NCBI GenBank assembly: GCA_937911325.1
Contig: CALDSD010000080.1
Coordinates: 1 to 64,000 of the forward strand
Source: an uncultured Neomegalonema sp.
GTDB lineage: Bacteria; Pseudomonadota; Alphaproteobacteria; Rhodobacterales; Rhodobacteraceae
DNA length: 64,000 nt
Direction of reading: 5' to 3'
Shown: positions 34,973 through 43,169 of the stretch, in pieces
How the letters are laid out: each line of letters begins with the position of its first letter
Position numbering within the stretch: position 1 is the stretch's first letter
The notes under the pieces: model-generated
The model's input: the letters and a program-made list of their open reading frames with translations, nothing else
What the model was told of the DNA's origin: nothing
Databases searched by the model: none
Made by a program: the position numbers and the translations under genes

Positions 34973-36298
34973 CTAGTTGGCGTCCTTCGCCATCAGGTAA
35001 TCGGCGACAGCTTGGTACGCCGGCAATGACGTCGGATCGATCCTCGCGTTCTGAGCTTTTGGGAAGGACGCAAAGCGCACCAACACCATCTCTGCCGCTG
35101 GGTCGATATAGATCGTTTGACCGTGGACGCCCCTCGCGGCGAAGGCGCCGTTGGGGTTGTGCGACACCCACCATTGACTGCGATAACTCCAGCCGGCGAG
35201 CGTCGGGTAACCCGCCGTGGAAAAGAGCGTCTTGTCGCCGCCGGCGCGAATGCTCTCAACGACTTGGGTCGGAAAAAGTCGCCGACCGTCGACCACCCCG
35301 CCATTCACCACTAGCAGACCGACGCGCCCGAGATCACGCAGGCCGGCGGTCACTCCCCCGCCGGCGAATGGCGCGCCTTTCCCGTCAACCGTCATGTAGG
35401 CGTCCTGCTCCGCTCCGATCTTCGACCAGATCCGATCCGACAAGAGCTCGGTGACCGCCTGCCCCGTGACCCGCGAGATCACCCATCCAAGCGCGTCGCT
35501 GTTGATCGTTTTGTAGGCGAAGGCGGTTCCGTGATCGCCTTCCCGCCGGACTGTCTGCAGATACTCGAAATAGCCGTCGGGCCCGGTGTAGCCATCGGGC
35601 TTCGGAAACGGGCTCGCGGCCGCCGAATAGAGCCAGATATCGGCGTTGGGATTGGAGTAATCCTCGCTGTAGACGAGGCTGGTCGTCATATCCATGACTT
35701 GCCGCACAGTGGCGTCGCCGAATGCGCTTTCCTGCAGCTCAGGCACGAAGGCGGACACCAACGCCTGATCATCTAGCGCCCCTTCCGCCACCAGGATCTC
35801 GGCCAGAAGACCCGTCATCGACTTTGTCATCGACATCGCGGCGTGTTTTCCCGCCTCTTCAAGACAGCCAAAGTAACGCTCGTAGACGACCTTGTTGCGA
35901 TGAATGATCAGCATGCCGTCGGTGTAGTTGGCGTGCAGCGATGCTTCCCAGCTCATCTCTGCGCCGCCGCCCAACGGTGTGAAACGAACGTCGTCGATGG
36001 CGTCGTCGAGATCGTAAGCGAGAGGGATCGGCGCACCGCGCCCGCGGCTCACCTGCTCCGTCGGTAAAAACTCACGCAAGCGGCAGACCGACCACCGAAG
36101 CTTTGGAAAGCTAAAGTAGTTGGCGTCAGGTTGTCCGATCAGCTTGTCGTCGCGGGGCGGAAATCCCTGCATCCACCCCAGCAGGTTGGGATCCGACTCG
36201 TCGGCGCTGAGCTCGCCACCCGATTGCGCTGCGATCGGCGAGGACGCGCCCATGAGGAGGACGGCGATCACCGCGATCAGAAACCTCCGTCCGCGCAT
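34973..36298 (-). CDS. Exported serine hydrolase, beta-lactamase/PBP-like fold
   Basis: This 441-residue protein has a signal peptide (cleavage near PIAAQS). The active-site SxxK is Ser156-x-x-Lys159 in SMTKSMTG, the second motif is probably Tyr-x-x-Asn in AYKTINSDALGW, and a late HGQ segment (RGVHGQTIYIDP) stands where the KTG-type triad lies. These serine hydrolases include esterases, D-aminopeptidases and amidases, so no substrate is claimed. The ATG abuts the SDR stop (TAGATG), so the two genes form an operon. Confidence 0.88.
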   Translation of the reverse strand: MRGRRFLIAVIAVLLMGASSPIAAQSGGELSADESDPNLLGWMQGFPPRDDKLIGQPDANYFSFPKLRWSVCRLREFLPTEQVSRGRGAPIPLAYDLDDAIDDVRFTPLGGGAEMSWEASLHANYTDGMLIIHRNKVVYERYFGCLEEAGKHAAMSMTKSMTGLLAEILVAEGALDDQALVSAFVPELQESAFGDATVRQVMDMTTSLVYSEDYSNPNADIWLYSAAASPFPKPDGYTGPDGYFEYLQTVRREGDHGTAFAYKTINSDALGWVISRVTGQAVTELLSDRIWSKIGAEQDAYMTVDGKGAPFAGGGVTAGLRDLGRVGLLVVNGGVVDGRRLFPTQVVESIRAGGDKTLFSTAGYPTLAGWSYRSQWWVSHNPNGAFAARGVHGQTIYIDPAAEMVLVRFASFPKAQNARIDPTSLPAYQAVADYLMAKDAN

Positions 36299-37138
36299 CT
36301 ATTTGTCGCCGGCGATGAAGCTTGCGAATGCGGCCGCGTAGGCGGGATGCCAACGGCTCAGCGCAGGGCGGTTCTCGACAATGTCGCCCACCGCCCAGGC
36401 GATCCGCTTCTCGTCAAGCGCGCGGGGGACGTCGTTGTCCGGGCACAGGATGTAGAAATCCCCGCGGCCCATGCTCTCGACAAAGAAGTCCACCGTCTGT
36501 TCGGGGGTCCAGGCCGAGGGCGGTTTCTCCGCCGCGCCGATCATCCCGGTATGGACGAAGCCCGGCACAAGCAGATGCGCCGAAATCCGCGCGCCCTCGG
36601 TGTTGCGCAGCTCGTACGATAGCGCCTCGGTGAGAGCTTTCAGCGCCGCCTTTGAGACATTGTACGCCGGATTGCCGGGCGGTGTCGTGATCCCCTGTTT
36701 GGATCCGGTGTTGATGATCGCGCCCGCGCGCCCACGCGAGATCATCCGCGGCGCGAAGACCTGACTTCCGTGAACAGCGCCCCAAAGGTTCACGTCGAGG
36801 ATCGAACGCCAGACCTCGATCGGACCAAGCGCGTTGCTGCGACCGCCGATCCCCGCGTTGTTCATCAGAATATCGACGCCGCCAAACCGGTCGGCGACCT
36901 CGGCCTCAAGCGCTTCGAGCCGGCTCCGATCCGCGACGTCGATCGAGGCTGACATCACGTCGCGCGCCCCCGCTGCGCGCGCGGCGACGACCGCCGCGGC
37001 AAGCGTGTCTTCAGCGCGATCGACGATCACGACGCGCATCCCCAGCTGAGCGAATTTCTTCACCGCCGCCAGGCCGATGCCTGAGGCGCCGCCTGTTACG
37101 AGGGCGACCGACTCTGAGGTGAACGCTGGATGGGTCAT
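36299..37138 (-). CDS. Short-chain dehydrogenase/reductase
   Basis: This 279-residue classical SDR has the Rossmann motif TGGASGIG (about residues 15-22), NNAG, and the active-site set Asn, Ser (NTGSKQG) and Tyr-x-x-x-Lys (AYNVSKAALKAL). The C-terminus has a longer tail after PGFVHTGM. Substrate is unknown. GGAG is 8 bases before the ATG at 37138. It is followed directly by the exported serine hydrolase gene. Confidence 0.92.
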   Translation of the reverse strand: MTHPAFTSESVALVTGGASGIGLAAVKKFAQLGMRVVIVDRAEDTLAAAVVAARAAGARDVMSASIDVADRSRLEALEAEVADRFGGVDILMNNAGIGGRSNALGPIEVWRSILDVNLWGAVHGSQVFAPRMISRGRAGAIINTGSKQGITTPPGNPAYNVSKAALKALTEALSYELRNTEGARISAHLLVPGFVHTGMIGAAEKPPSAWTPEQTVDFFVESMGRGDFYILCPDNDVPRALDEKRIAWAVGDIVENRPALSRWHPAYAAAFASFIAGDK

Positions 37139-37177
37139 CGGGTATTCTCCGGCTTTGGACATGTCTGCCGTGAATAT

Positions 37178-38107
37178 CTAGTTCGTCGCGCGGCTCCGAG
37201 CGAGTTGTGCGTCGATCGCCGCGCGCTCTCGCCCCAGCGCCACGCTCTCCTGCGCGGCGGAGGCGAGGCTCTTGCGGTTCTCAAAGTCGCCTGGACGCAA
37301 CGGGTCGTGAAACTCGAGCGTGGCGATCCCCGCGCTCGACAGGCATGTGACGTCCCAGATCTGCTTGAACAGCGGCATGCGCCCCCACCAGCCGTAAAAA
37401 TTCGAGGGCAGATTGCTGTTTGGCGCAGGCGCGTAGTGGATTGACAGCGGCTGCACCAACAGCTCCGTCGCGCTCCGATCGGTCGCGTAGAACATCGAGA
37501 AAAGGCTCGATTTGAAGGGCAGCACCCGCATTCCGTCGCTGCTCGTGCCTTCGGGAAACAGGCACAGAAGATCCCCATCCAACGCTCGATCGATAAGATG
37601 GCGCTCCTGCGCTTTGGCCTCGGTGCGGCGGCGCTCGATAAAGACCGTATCGGAGATCTTGCCGATCCATCCGAAGAACGGCCAGCTCGAGACCTCCGCC
37701 TTGGCGACGAAATGCACCGGAGCCGAGGGCCCGATGGTCAGAATGTCGATCCAGGTCGCGTGGTTGGCGACGATGACGCCTGAGGTTCTGATTGGTTGGC
37801 CAAGTCGGCGGAGGCGCAACCCGCACAGAAAGGCGCCCACGCCGCACCAGAGCCCCGCAACATATCGGTTCGGCCCATGCCCCATCAGCCGGGCGATGAA
37901 ATAGACCGGCAGCAGCGCCAGCGTCGCCAGAACAAAGCACAGCAACCGAAGAACGCCGCGAAGCTTTTGCAGAAGCGTTTTGTCAGGCAGCTGTGGCGGG
38001 GTCGCTCCGTTCCATGTGGCGTCGGTCCACCCCGGGTCTCCGCGACCCAGCACTTTGGGCGACGGGTCGGCCGCGTCAGGCTCGAGATTGGAATTGGCGT
38101 CACTCAT
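37178..38107 (-). CDS. olsA: 1-acylglycerol-3-phosphate O-acyltransferase-like protein (OlsA candidate)
   Basis: This 309-residue PlsC-type acyltransferase has the catalytic H-x4-D in VANHATWID (His116, Asp121) and FPEGTSSDG for substrate binding (about 187-195). A long N-terminal extension (1-45) precedes one or two membrane helices (about 50-72). It lies 34 bases downstream of an OlsB-like gene, so the second acylation of lyso-ornithine lipid is the likely role, although lysophosphatidic acid acylation is possible. Confidence 0.8.
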   Translation of the reverse strand: MSDANSNLEPDAADPSPKVLGRGDPGWTDATWNGATPPQLPDKTLLQKLRGVLRLLCFVLATLALLPVYFIARLMGHGPNRYVAGLWCGVGAFLCGLRLRRLGQPIRTSGVIVANHATWIDILTIGPSAPVHFVAKAEVSSWPFFGWIGKISDTVFIERRRTEAKAQERHLIDRALDGDLLCLFPEGTSSDGMRVLPFKSSLFSMFYATDRSATELLVQPLSIHYAPAPNSNLPSNFYGWWGRMPLFKQIWDVTCLSSAGIATLEFHDPLRPGDFENRKSLASAAQESVALGRERAAIDAQLARSRATN

Positions 38108-38141
38108 GCGCGCTTTGCGATCCCAGAACGCACCAGCGCCA

Positions 38142-38951
38142 TCACCCGAGCACGCGCGCGATGTCAGATGGCGCCCGGCGCGCGTAGAACTTCTTGTGCC
38201 GTTCGGTGATCTTGTCGGTGATCATCACCAGACAGACGTCGACCGTGTTGAACTCCCAGTCGATGAACGCGCCGTCGCCCACGAAGCCGCCGAGACGCAT
38301 GTACCCTTTCATCAGCGCCGGGAGCATCCGCATCGCCTCGGCGCGCGAGATTTCATCAGCGGGCATCAGGTTCATGTTCACGTAGTGCTGATCGAGCGTG
38401 CGCGGGCGCAGCCCTTCCGGCGCGAGATGGTTATGATGCAGGAACGACAGCGGTATCTTGAGCGGCTCGATTTCGGTCCCGTGGAAACTCGCCGTGCCGA
38501 ACATCAGGCCGATGTCGTGAATGACGATGTATTGCGACAGCGCCATCCACAGCAGCTGCATGGCCGCCGTCCCGCGATAAGCCTCGGCGACGCAGGACCG
38601 CCCCAGCTCCAAAGTCTCTCGATCATAGGCTTCGATCGGCGCAAGATCGTATTCCGTCGCCGTGTAAAACCCCGGGCCGCCGTCAGCGAGGGCGTCGCTG
38701 CCGTGCAACAGGCGATAAACGCCTTTGACGGCCGGCGCGCCATCCTCGGTTTCTTCAGAGTTGTCGACGAGAATCAGATGCTTGCAATGCGGGTCGAACG
38801 CATCGAATTCGCGTTCTTCCGCTTGATGCTCCGGCGCGGGCTTCGCGCCCATTTCGTTAACAAACACCTGATAGCGCAGGCGTTGCGCCGCCCGCACTTC
38901 CGCCTCGGTCTCGGCCAGACGCACTGTAAATCGGCCAGAATCGATACGCAT
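38142..38951 (-). CDS. olsB: L-ornithine N-alpha-acyltransferase-like GNAT protein (OlsB candidate)
   Basis: OlsB puts a 3-hydroxyacyl chain on the alpha-amino group of ornithine, the first step to phosphorus-free ornithine lipids. The 269 residues fit the family: RLRYQVFVNEMG, FDAFDPHCKHLILVD, ETLELGRSCVAEAYRG, LMFGTASFHG and VNMNLMPADEIS. GGAGATGTG precedes the ATG at 38951. Adjacency to a PlsC-type gene on the same strand supports the assignment over the haemolysin-like annotation often given to homologues. Confidence 0.85.
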   Translation of the reverse strand: MRIDSGRFTVRLAETEAEVRAAQRLRYQVFVNEMGAKPAPEHQAEEREFDAFDPHCKHLILVDNSEETEDGAPAVKGVYRLLHGSDALADGGPGFYTATEYDLAPIEAYDRETLELGRSCVAEAYRGTAAMQLLWMALSQYIVIHDIGLMFGTASFHGTEIEPLKIPLSFLHHNHLAPEGLRPRTLDQHYVNMNLMPADEISRAEAMRMLPALMKGYMRLGGFVGDGAFIDWEFNTVDVCLVMITDKITERHKKFYARRAPSDIARVLG

Positions 38952-39073
38952 CACATCTCCGCGCCGCGCACTGCAGTTGCGGCAAACCACCGAACGGAAT
39001 TAGCGCCGGACCATAGGCGGCGCTGATTAACGACGCAACTGCATCGCTCGCCCCCTCCGACACAATGAAAAAC

Positions 39074-39087
39074 TGTGGATTTCCACA
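39074..39087. promoter_or_regulatory. TGTGGA-TT-TCCACA palindrome between olsB and qmcA
   Basis: A perfect 6-bp inverted repeat with a 2-base spacer lies in the 244-base divergent region. Each half resembles part of a DnaA box (TGTGGATAA), but neither is complete. The rest of the region (38952-39195) shows nothing I can name. Confidence 0.35.
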
Positions 39088-39195
39088 AAATTCGAGCACG
39101 CACACCTGTCCGTAACCATCTGGCAGTAGAAAACACCAAACGGATAACGGTCCGGGAGCGGCTAGGACGCTCCCGGCGACAACGGGCGAGCAAAC

Positions 39196-40119
39196 ATGAC
39201 CACTGGACTTCTTATCGGACTGATCCTCGCAGCTCTCGCGGTATTTCTGATCTTCAAAGCTGTTCGGGTCGTCCCACAGGGCGAACAATGGACAGTCGAG
39301 AACTTTGGTCGCTACTCGATGACGCTCAAGCCGGGGATCCACTTTCTGATCCCGGTTTTTCAGAACATCGGCGCCAAGATGAACATGATGGAGTCGGTTC
39401 TCGACATCCCGAGCCAGGACGTCATCACCAGAGACAACGCCATGGTCACTGCCGACGCCGTCGCCTTTTATCAGATCATGGACGCGCCGAAAGCAGCCTA
39501 CCAAGTCCGCGACCTCGAGCGCGCGATGACGAACCTCACGATGACCAACATCAGAACGGTGCTCGGCTCGCTGGATCTCGACGAGTCGCTCTCGAACCGC
39601 GACGACATCAACGCGCGTCTTCTGACCGTCATCGACCAGGCGACGAACCCCTGGGGCGTCAAGGTCACCCGCGTCGAGATCAAGGATCTGGCGCCGCCGG
39701 TGGACATCACCGAGTCGATGGCCAAGCAGATGAAGGCGGAGCGTGAGAAACGCGCCGAGATCCTGACCGCCGAAGGTGAAAAACAGTCGGCTATTCTTTC
39801 GGCCGAAGGTTTGAAGACGGCTCAGATCCTCGAAGCTGAGGGCCGCCGCGAAGCCGCGTTCCGCGACGCCGAGGCGCGCGAACGCGCAGCCCAGGCCGAG
39901 GCGCGCGCAACCGAGATGGTCTCCGAAGCGATCGCCAAAGGGGACGTTCAGGCGGTGAACTACTTCGTCGCGACGAAGTATGTCGAAGCGCTCAAAGACA
40001 TTGCTTCCGCCGACAATCAGAAAGTGATCATGATGCCCGTCGAAGCTTCGGGCGTTATTGGATCGATCGCCGGCGTTTCCGAGCTTGCGAAGTCGGCGCT
40101 GAAAGCCAACAACGAGTAA
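39196..40119 (+). CDS. SPFH/Band 7 (QmcA/stomatin-like) membrane protein
   Basis: This 307-residue protein has an N-terminal membrane helix (about 5-22), then the SPFH domain (VPQGEQWTVENFGRYSMTLKPG and onwards) and a long Glu/Ala-rich coiled coil (about 180-250: AEREKRAEILTAEGEKQSA) that drives oligomer formation. Such proteins form membrane microdomain rings and work with NfeD-type proteins; the next gene, 24 bases later, is NfeD-like. Confidence 0.94.
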   Translation: MTTGLLIGLILAALAVFLIFKAVRVVPQGEQWTVENFGRYSMTLKPGIHFLIPVFQNIGAKMNMMESVLDIPSQDVITRDNAMVTADAVAFYQIMDAPKAAYQVRDLERAMTNLTMTNIRTVLGSLDLDESLSNRDDINARLLTVIDQATNPWGVKVTRVEIKDLAPPVDITESMAKQMKAEREKRAEILTAEGEKQSAILSAEGLKTAQILEAEGRREAAFRDAEARERAAQAEARATEMVSEAIAKGDVQAVNYFVATKYVEALKDIASADNQKVIMMPVEASGVIGSIAGVSELAKSALKANNE

Positions 40120-40143
40120 CCGCAGAGATAAGGGGGAATGTGA

Positions 40144-40608
40144 ATGCTGGATCTGCCCGGACTTTTCGAGGACGCCGCCGCCTGGTGGCTGATTATCGGC
40201 CTCGTGTTGTTCCTGTTAGAGCTGGCCACGTTCTCGCTGTTTCTGATTTGGGCGGGCGCGGCCGCATTGATCCTGGGGCTGCTGCTGCTGGTGGTCGACA
40301 TCCCGGTCACCGCGCAGCTCGTGATCTTCTCGGTTCTGGGCGTCACGCTGACCTATCTGGGTCGCGCCTACTTCGCCAAATCCCGCTCCTACCAGGAAAG
40401 CGACCGGCCCAACCTGAACAATCGGCTCGCCGAGATGGTCGGGAAACAGGTCGTCGCGCTGGGAGACTTCGGCGCTGGGCATGGAACCGTGAAAGTCGGC
40501 GACAGCCAATGGGCCGCCCGAGCGCCGGGAGACGGCGCTGTCCGCGACGGCGAGACGCTTAAGGTCGTGGATGTCGACGGCACCACGCTGATCGTCGAGC
40601 CGGCCTAG
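40144..40608 (+). CDS. NfeD-like membrane protein
   Basis: This 154-residue protein has an amphipathic start, membrane helices (about 14-75) and a C-terminal OB-fold domain (about 95-154: GKQVVALGDFGAGHGTVKVGD, then WAARAPGDGAVRDGETLKVVDVDG). This is the short, protease-less NfeD form that accompanies SPFH proteins. It shares an operon with the gene at 39196 and probably tunes its assembly. Confidence 0.93.
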   Translation: MLDLPGLFEDAAAWWLIIGLVLFLLELATFSLFLIWAGAAALILGLLLLVVDIPVTAQLVIFSVLGVTLTYLGRAYFAKSRSYQESDRPNLNNRLAEMVGKQVVALGDFGAGHGTVKVGDSQWAARAPGDGAVRDGETLKVVDVDGTTLIVEPA

Positions 40609-40614
40609 CCGTCG

Positions 40615-41166
40615 TCACGACGTGCACTCGGCGGCGACGCGCGCGGTCGCGGCTGTTTCAAACTCCCCCGCCAGCGCCTCGCGCCGCCCATCGGTCCGGA
40701 CAAACACGACCTCCAGGCTTGCGCCGGTGAGTTCCCCGCCTTCAATCATGGTGCCGGCCTGACCGCTGATCCGGTCGTCGAGATCGATGGTGAAGGCGTA
40801 AAGCGCGCCCGGCGCGAACTCGGAGAACACCAGATCCAAGGTGCGATCGCCGTCCGCCAGCCCCGGCTGATGCGACAGCGTCGCGCCTCCAGAACTCTGA
40901 AAAGGCTGCGCCACGCTATATCCGGCGCCCCCCGGGATGGTGTCGAAGATCAGATCGCCGGCAGAGCCTTCGAGCGCCCAGGTGACCGCGGCGACGCTCC
41001 ATCCCTCCGGGCTCTGATTGCGGATCGTGACGCGGTCGCGCGGAGCGCTTTCGCTAAAGACGATCGTCGCCGCCGGGCCGCAAGGATTGACGCCGTCAAA
41101 CGTGAGCGCTGGCGTCGTCACGCAGATCCCGACGATCGCGCCTGAAAAAAACGTCGTCCAGCGCAT
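40615..41166 (-). CDS. Exported protein of unknown function
   Basis: The 183 residues begin with a signal peptide (MRWTTFFSGAIVGICV, cleavage near ALTF). The mature part is beta-strand-rich and acidic (ATIVFSESAPRDRVTIRNQS; DRTLDLVFSEFAPGALYAFTIDLDD), with a repeated FSE-AP motif and two cysteines. It looks like a beta-sandwich and resembles proteins sometimes labelled aggregation factor core; I do not claim a function. GGGAGA precedes the ATG. It is convergent with the NfeD gene. Confidence 0.7.
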   Translation of the reverse strand: MRWTTFFSGAIVGICVTTPALTFDGVNPCGPAATIVFSESAPRDRVTIRNQSPEGWSVAAVTWALEGSAGDLIFDTIPGGAGYSVAQPFQSSGGATLSHQPGLADGDRTLDLVFSEFAPGALYAFTIDLDDRISGQAGTMIEGGELTGASLEVVFVRTDGRREALAGEFETAATARVAAECTS

Positions 41167-41218
41167 GGCGGTCTCCCATCAATCCAGCGCGAGGAGCGTC
41201 TGCGATCAGGCCCTGGCG

Positions 41219-41683
41219 CTAGTCCGCCTCTTCCTCGGGCGGCAAAGTGTTGCTGCTTTCGGTCCGGCGCAGGATGAAATGTAGACTGCGCACTTTTTTG
41301 TCGAGCAAGTTGGTGAAGAACTCGCTGGAGACGATGCGCGCCGCGGTCAAACGATGCCCGCCATCTTCGACGACCCAGCGCCCGCGACGCCCCAGCCGCA
41401 GATAGATCGGGTTGAGGTTGTTGTAGCCTTGAGACCGGATCGACTCCGCCACCAGCGCCGTTCGGCCGTCATCCCCGCGAAAGTCGTTTTTGAAAGGCAT
41501 CAGGTGCAACGCTTCGACCGGCACCTCGATTTCCGCCAGGTCGTCGACAAAAACGACCTTATCGAGATCCTCTGGTTTCTCGATCCATTGCACCGCGGGT
41601 CGCTTTTGCGTCGAGCTCTTCGCTCGCGCAGCGTCAGAGATCGCCGGCGTCGGTTCGATTTCCGGGGTCTCGTCATCGCTCAC
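41219..41683 (-). CDS. ParB/sulfiredoxin-fold domain protein
   Basis: The 154 residues have a disordered N-terminus (1-45), then a ParB-N-like core: VEALHLMPFKNDFRGDDGR, IYLRLGRRGRWVVEDGGHRLTAAR, where DGGHRLTAA corresponds to the GHRR-type phosphate/nucleotide motif of ParB N-domains. There is no DNA-binding HTH domain, so it is not a chromosome-partitioning ParB. The GTG at 41683 is selected by GAGGAGG 8 bases upstream. The downstream partner, if any, is unclear. Confidence 0.72.
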   Translation of the reverse strand: MSDDETPEIEPTPAISDAARAKSSTQKRPAVQWIEKPEDLDKVVFVDDLAEIEVPVEALHLMPFKNDFRGDDGRTALVAESIRSQGYNNLNPIYLRLGRRGRWVVEDGGHRLTAARIVSSEFFTNLLDKKVRSLHFILRRTESSNTLPPEEEAD

Positions 41684-41735
41684 GTCACACGCCTCCTCGA
41701 AATGGCGACAGGGTTGTCTCGCGCGTGGAGGACGG

Positions 41736-41924
41736 TCAGCGCCATTCCGGGCTGACCACCTCCAGGTCCACGCGGGCGCCGTTGAGCACCTGTTTCCCAG
41801 CGTTCTCAAAGTTCACCGTAATCCGATCTCCGAGTTTGTCTGCGACCAACGACTGGATCTGCCCCACGCCCCAGTCGGGACGCTCAGGCAAGCGCACGAG
41901 CGCCCCAACCTCCAGATGCTCCAT
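41736..41924 (-). CDS. DUF3553 small protein
   Basis: The 62 residues match DUF3553: LEVGALVRLPERPDWGVGQIQS, then GDRITVNFENAGKQVL. This is a CarD/SH3-like barrel, also found as the C-terminal part of UvrD/PcrA-type helicases, which suggests RNA-polymerase or nucleic-acid binding. It lies 52 bases upstream of the ParB-like gene on the same strand and is divergent from chpT. Confidence 0.85.
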   Translation of the reverse strand: MEHLEVGALVRLPERPDWGVGQIQSLVADKLGDRITVNFENAGKQVLNGARVDLEVVSPEWR

Positions 41925-42075
41925 ACGCGTCTCCTCCACGCCAGATACTACGCGATCCCTTTCGACCAATGACGCAGCTTGCGCAATTTGCCGACCATGT
42001 GCGCACAGGAATCCTTTCACCACGGCAAGGGAGAGATATAGTGATGGTTAACGACAAAATGACAGGAGCAGGCGA

Positions 42076-42747
42076 ATGCACGCGCGCAACCTTGGATCTT
42101 CGGAGCAGCGGGGACGCAGAATCGAGATCGACGATCTGGCGCTCGCTTCGCTCCTCAGTTCTCGCATATGTCATGATCTGATCGGTCCGGTCGCTGCGCT
42201 GAACAATGGCGTGGAGATCATCGAGGACGGAGTCGATGATGATATGCGCGGCCACGCTTTTCAATTGATTGGCGAAAGCGCGCGTCTGGCGTCGGCAAAG
42301 CTGCAGTTCTACCGAATGGCGTTTGGCGCAGGCGGCGCGCTCGCCGATTCGATGAACGTCGACGAACTCAAGGATCTGACGACGGGGTTTCTTGAAGGCG
42401 GAAGGGTCACGCTGGAATGGACCCGCGGCGAAAGCGCGCTCGACCGCACGCTGGCCAAGCTCCTGATGAACCTCGTTCTGATCGGCATCGAAACGTTGCC
42501 GCGGGGCGGTTCGGTGCGCGTCGGCGCAATGAAGAAAGGGGCGACCAATTTGATCGTGGTCGCGGAAGGACGCAACGCGACGCTTAGCGATCGCAGCAGA
42601 GACCTCTTGCGCAGCGGCATCGTCGAAGACGCGCTTCAACCGAAAGAGGCCCCGCTGCTGCTCACCCACCGCCTCGCCAAAAGCCTGCGGGCCGAGTTGA
42701 GCTTTGGCCAGGAAAACGAACGCGTCGTCGTCGCCGCTACGGTGTGA
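42076..42747 (+). CDS. chpT: Histidine phosphotransferase ChpT
   Basis: ChpT relays phosphate from the hybrid kinase CckA to CtrA and CpdR in the alphaproteobacterial cell-cycle network. The 223 residues start with the dimerising helical hairpin ALASLLSSRICHDLIGPVAALNNGVEII, whose His33 is the phospho-acceptor, and end in a degenerate histidine-kinase ATPase-like domain (from about residue 95) lacking obvious N and G boxes, as expected. AGGAG precedes the ATG. A perfect CtrA box elsewhere in the window (62713) fits an active CtrA system. Confidence 0.93.
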   Translation: MHARNLGSSEQRGRRIEIDDLALASLLSSRICHDLIGPVAALNNGVEIIEDGVDDDMRGHAFQLIGESARLASAKLQFYRMAFGAGGALADSMNVDELKDLTTGFLEGGRVTLEWTRGESALDRTLAKLLMNLVLIGIETLPRGGSVRVGAMKKGATNLIVVAEGRNATLSDRSRDLLRSGIVEDALQPKEAPLLLTHRLAKSLRAELSFGQENERVVVAATV

Positions 42748-42808
42748 CCACCGTTCCAGTGTGCTCCCTCCCGAGCCCACTGAAGCGATTCCGCAACAGC
42801 GCATGAGG

Positions 42809-42828
42809 TTATCCACATTTTATCCACC
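42809..42828 (+). promoter_or_regulatory. Tandem DnaA-box-like sites
   Basis: TTATCCACA (42809-42817) is a perfect DnaA box. TTATCCACC (42820-42828) differs in the last base. They are on the same strand, 11 bases apart start to start, about one helical turn. A DnaA-regulated promoter is more likely than an origin because no AT-rich unwinding region or origin-linked gene is seen nearby. Confidence 0.5.
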
Positions 42829-42869
42829 GTGGGTTGCCAACCCCGCCCGATTCGGGGTCCATTTCTAGT

Positions 42870-43169
42870 GCGAGCAACAAGGAGTGACACAACATGATCC
42901 AAAGTGCTCTACACCTAGAAAACTCATCCCGACAGCCGACTGCAAACCTGAAAGCGAGGTGAGCTATTTACAGAGCAGTCAACGCGCCCTGTCGGAAACC
43001 GCGCAACACATTGCTTCGCGCCGCTGCCGGCTCGCTAAAGTCGTCAGTGGCGTCCACCAAAGCCCTCAAAACGAAACATTCATTCCGAACAGAGACCGGG
43101 ACGCACCCTCATCCCCTCACTCGCGTCCCTAATCGCGGCGGCCGGCGTTCAGCGCCGGCCGTTTTTGTT
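42870..43169 (+). ncRNA. Candidate small RNA ending in a strong terminator
   Basis: The terminator at 43139 is almost 400 bases from the end of chpT, and no gene lies between, so a separate plus-strand RNA is plausible. Its start is unknown; 42870 is nominal. A translated 22-residue peptide (AAGGAG, 9 bases, ATG at 42895) is an alternative reading. I recognise no known RNA family. Confidence 0.3.
43139..43169 (+). terminator. Strong intrinsic terminator
   Basis: A 9-bp GC stem CGGCCGGCG / CGCCGGCCG (43139-43147 and 43153-43161) with a 5-base loop is followed by TTTTTGTTT. It points in the plus direction. Confidence 0.88.

Larger units (their letters stand above)
42748..43169 (+). other. 422-base gap with DnaA-box-like motifs, candidate sRNA and terminator
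   Basis: No convincing protein gene lies between chpT and the end of the convergent gene at 43170. The segment holds two DnaA-box-like sequences, an AAGGAG followed by a 22-codon open frame (42895-42963), an imperfect long-range pairing CCGACAG / CTGTCGG and a strong plus-strand terminator. The arrangement suggests a short independent transcript. Confidence 0.5.

Noticed and set aside
42884-43132. 82-codon plus-strand frame after chpT
   Set aside because: Its GTG lies on the AAGGAG itself, leaving no spacing, and the sequence has no protein-like pattern; a small RNA or the 22-codon frame is the better reading.
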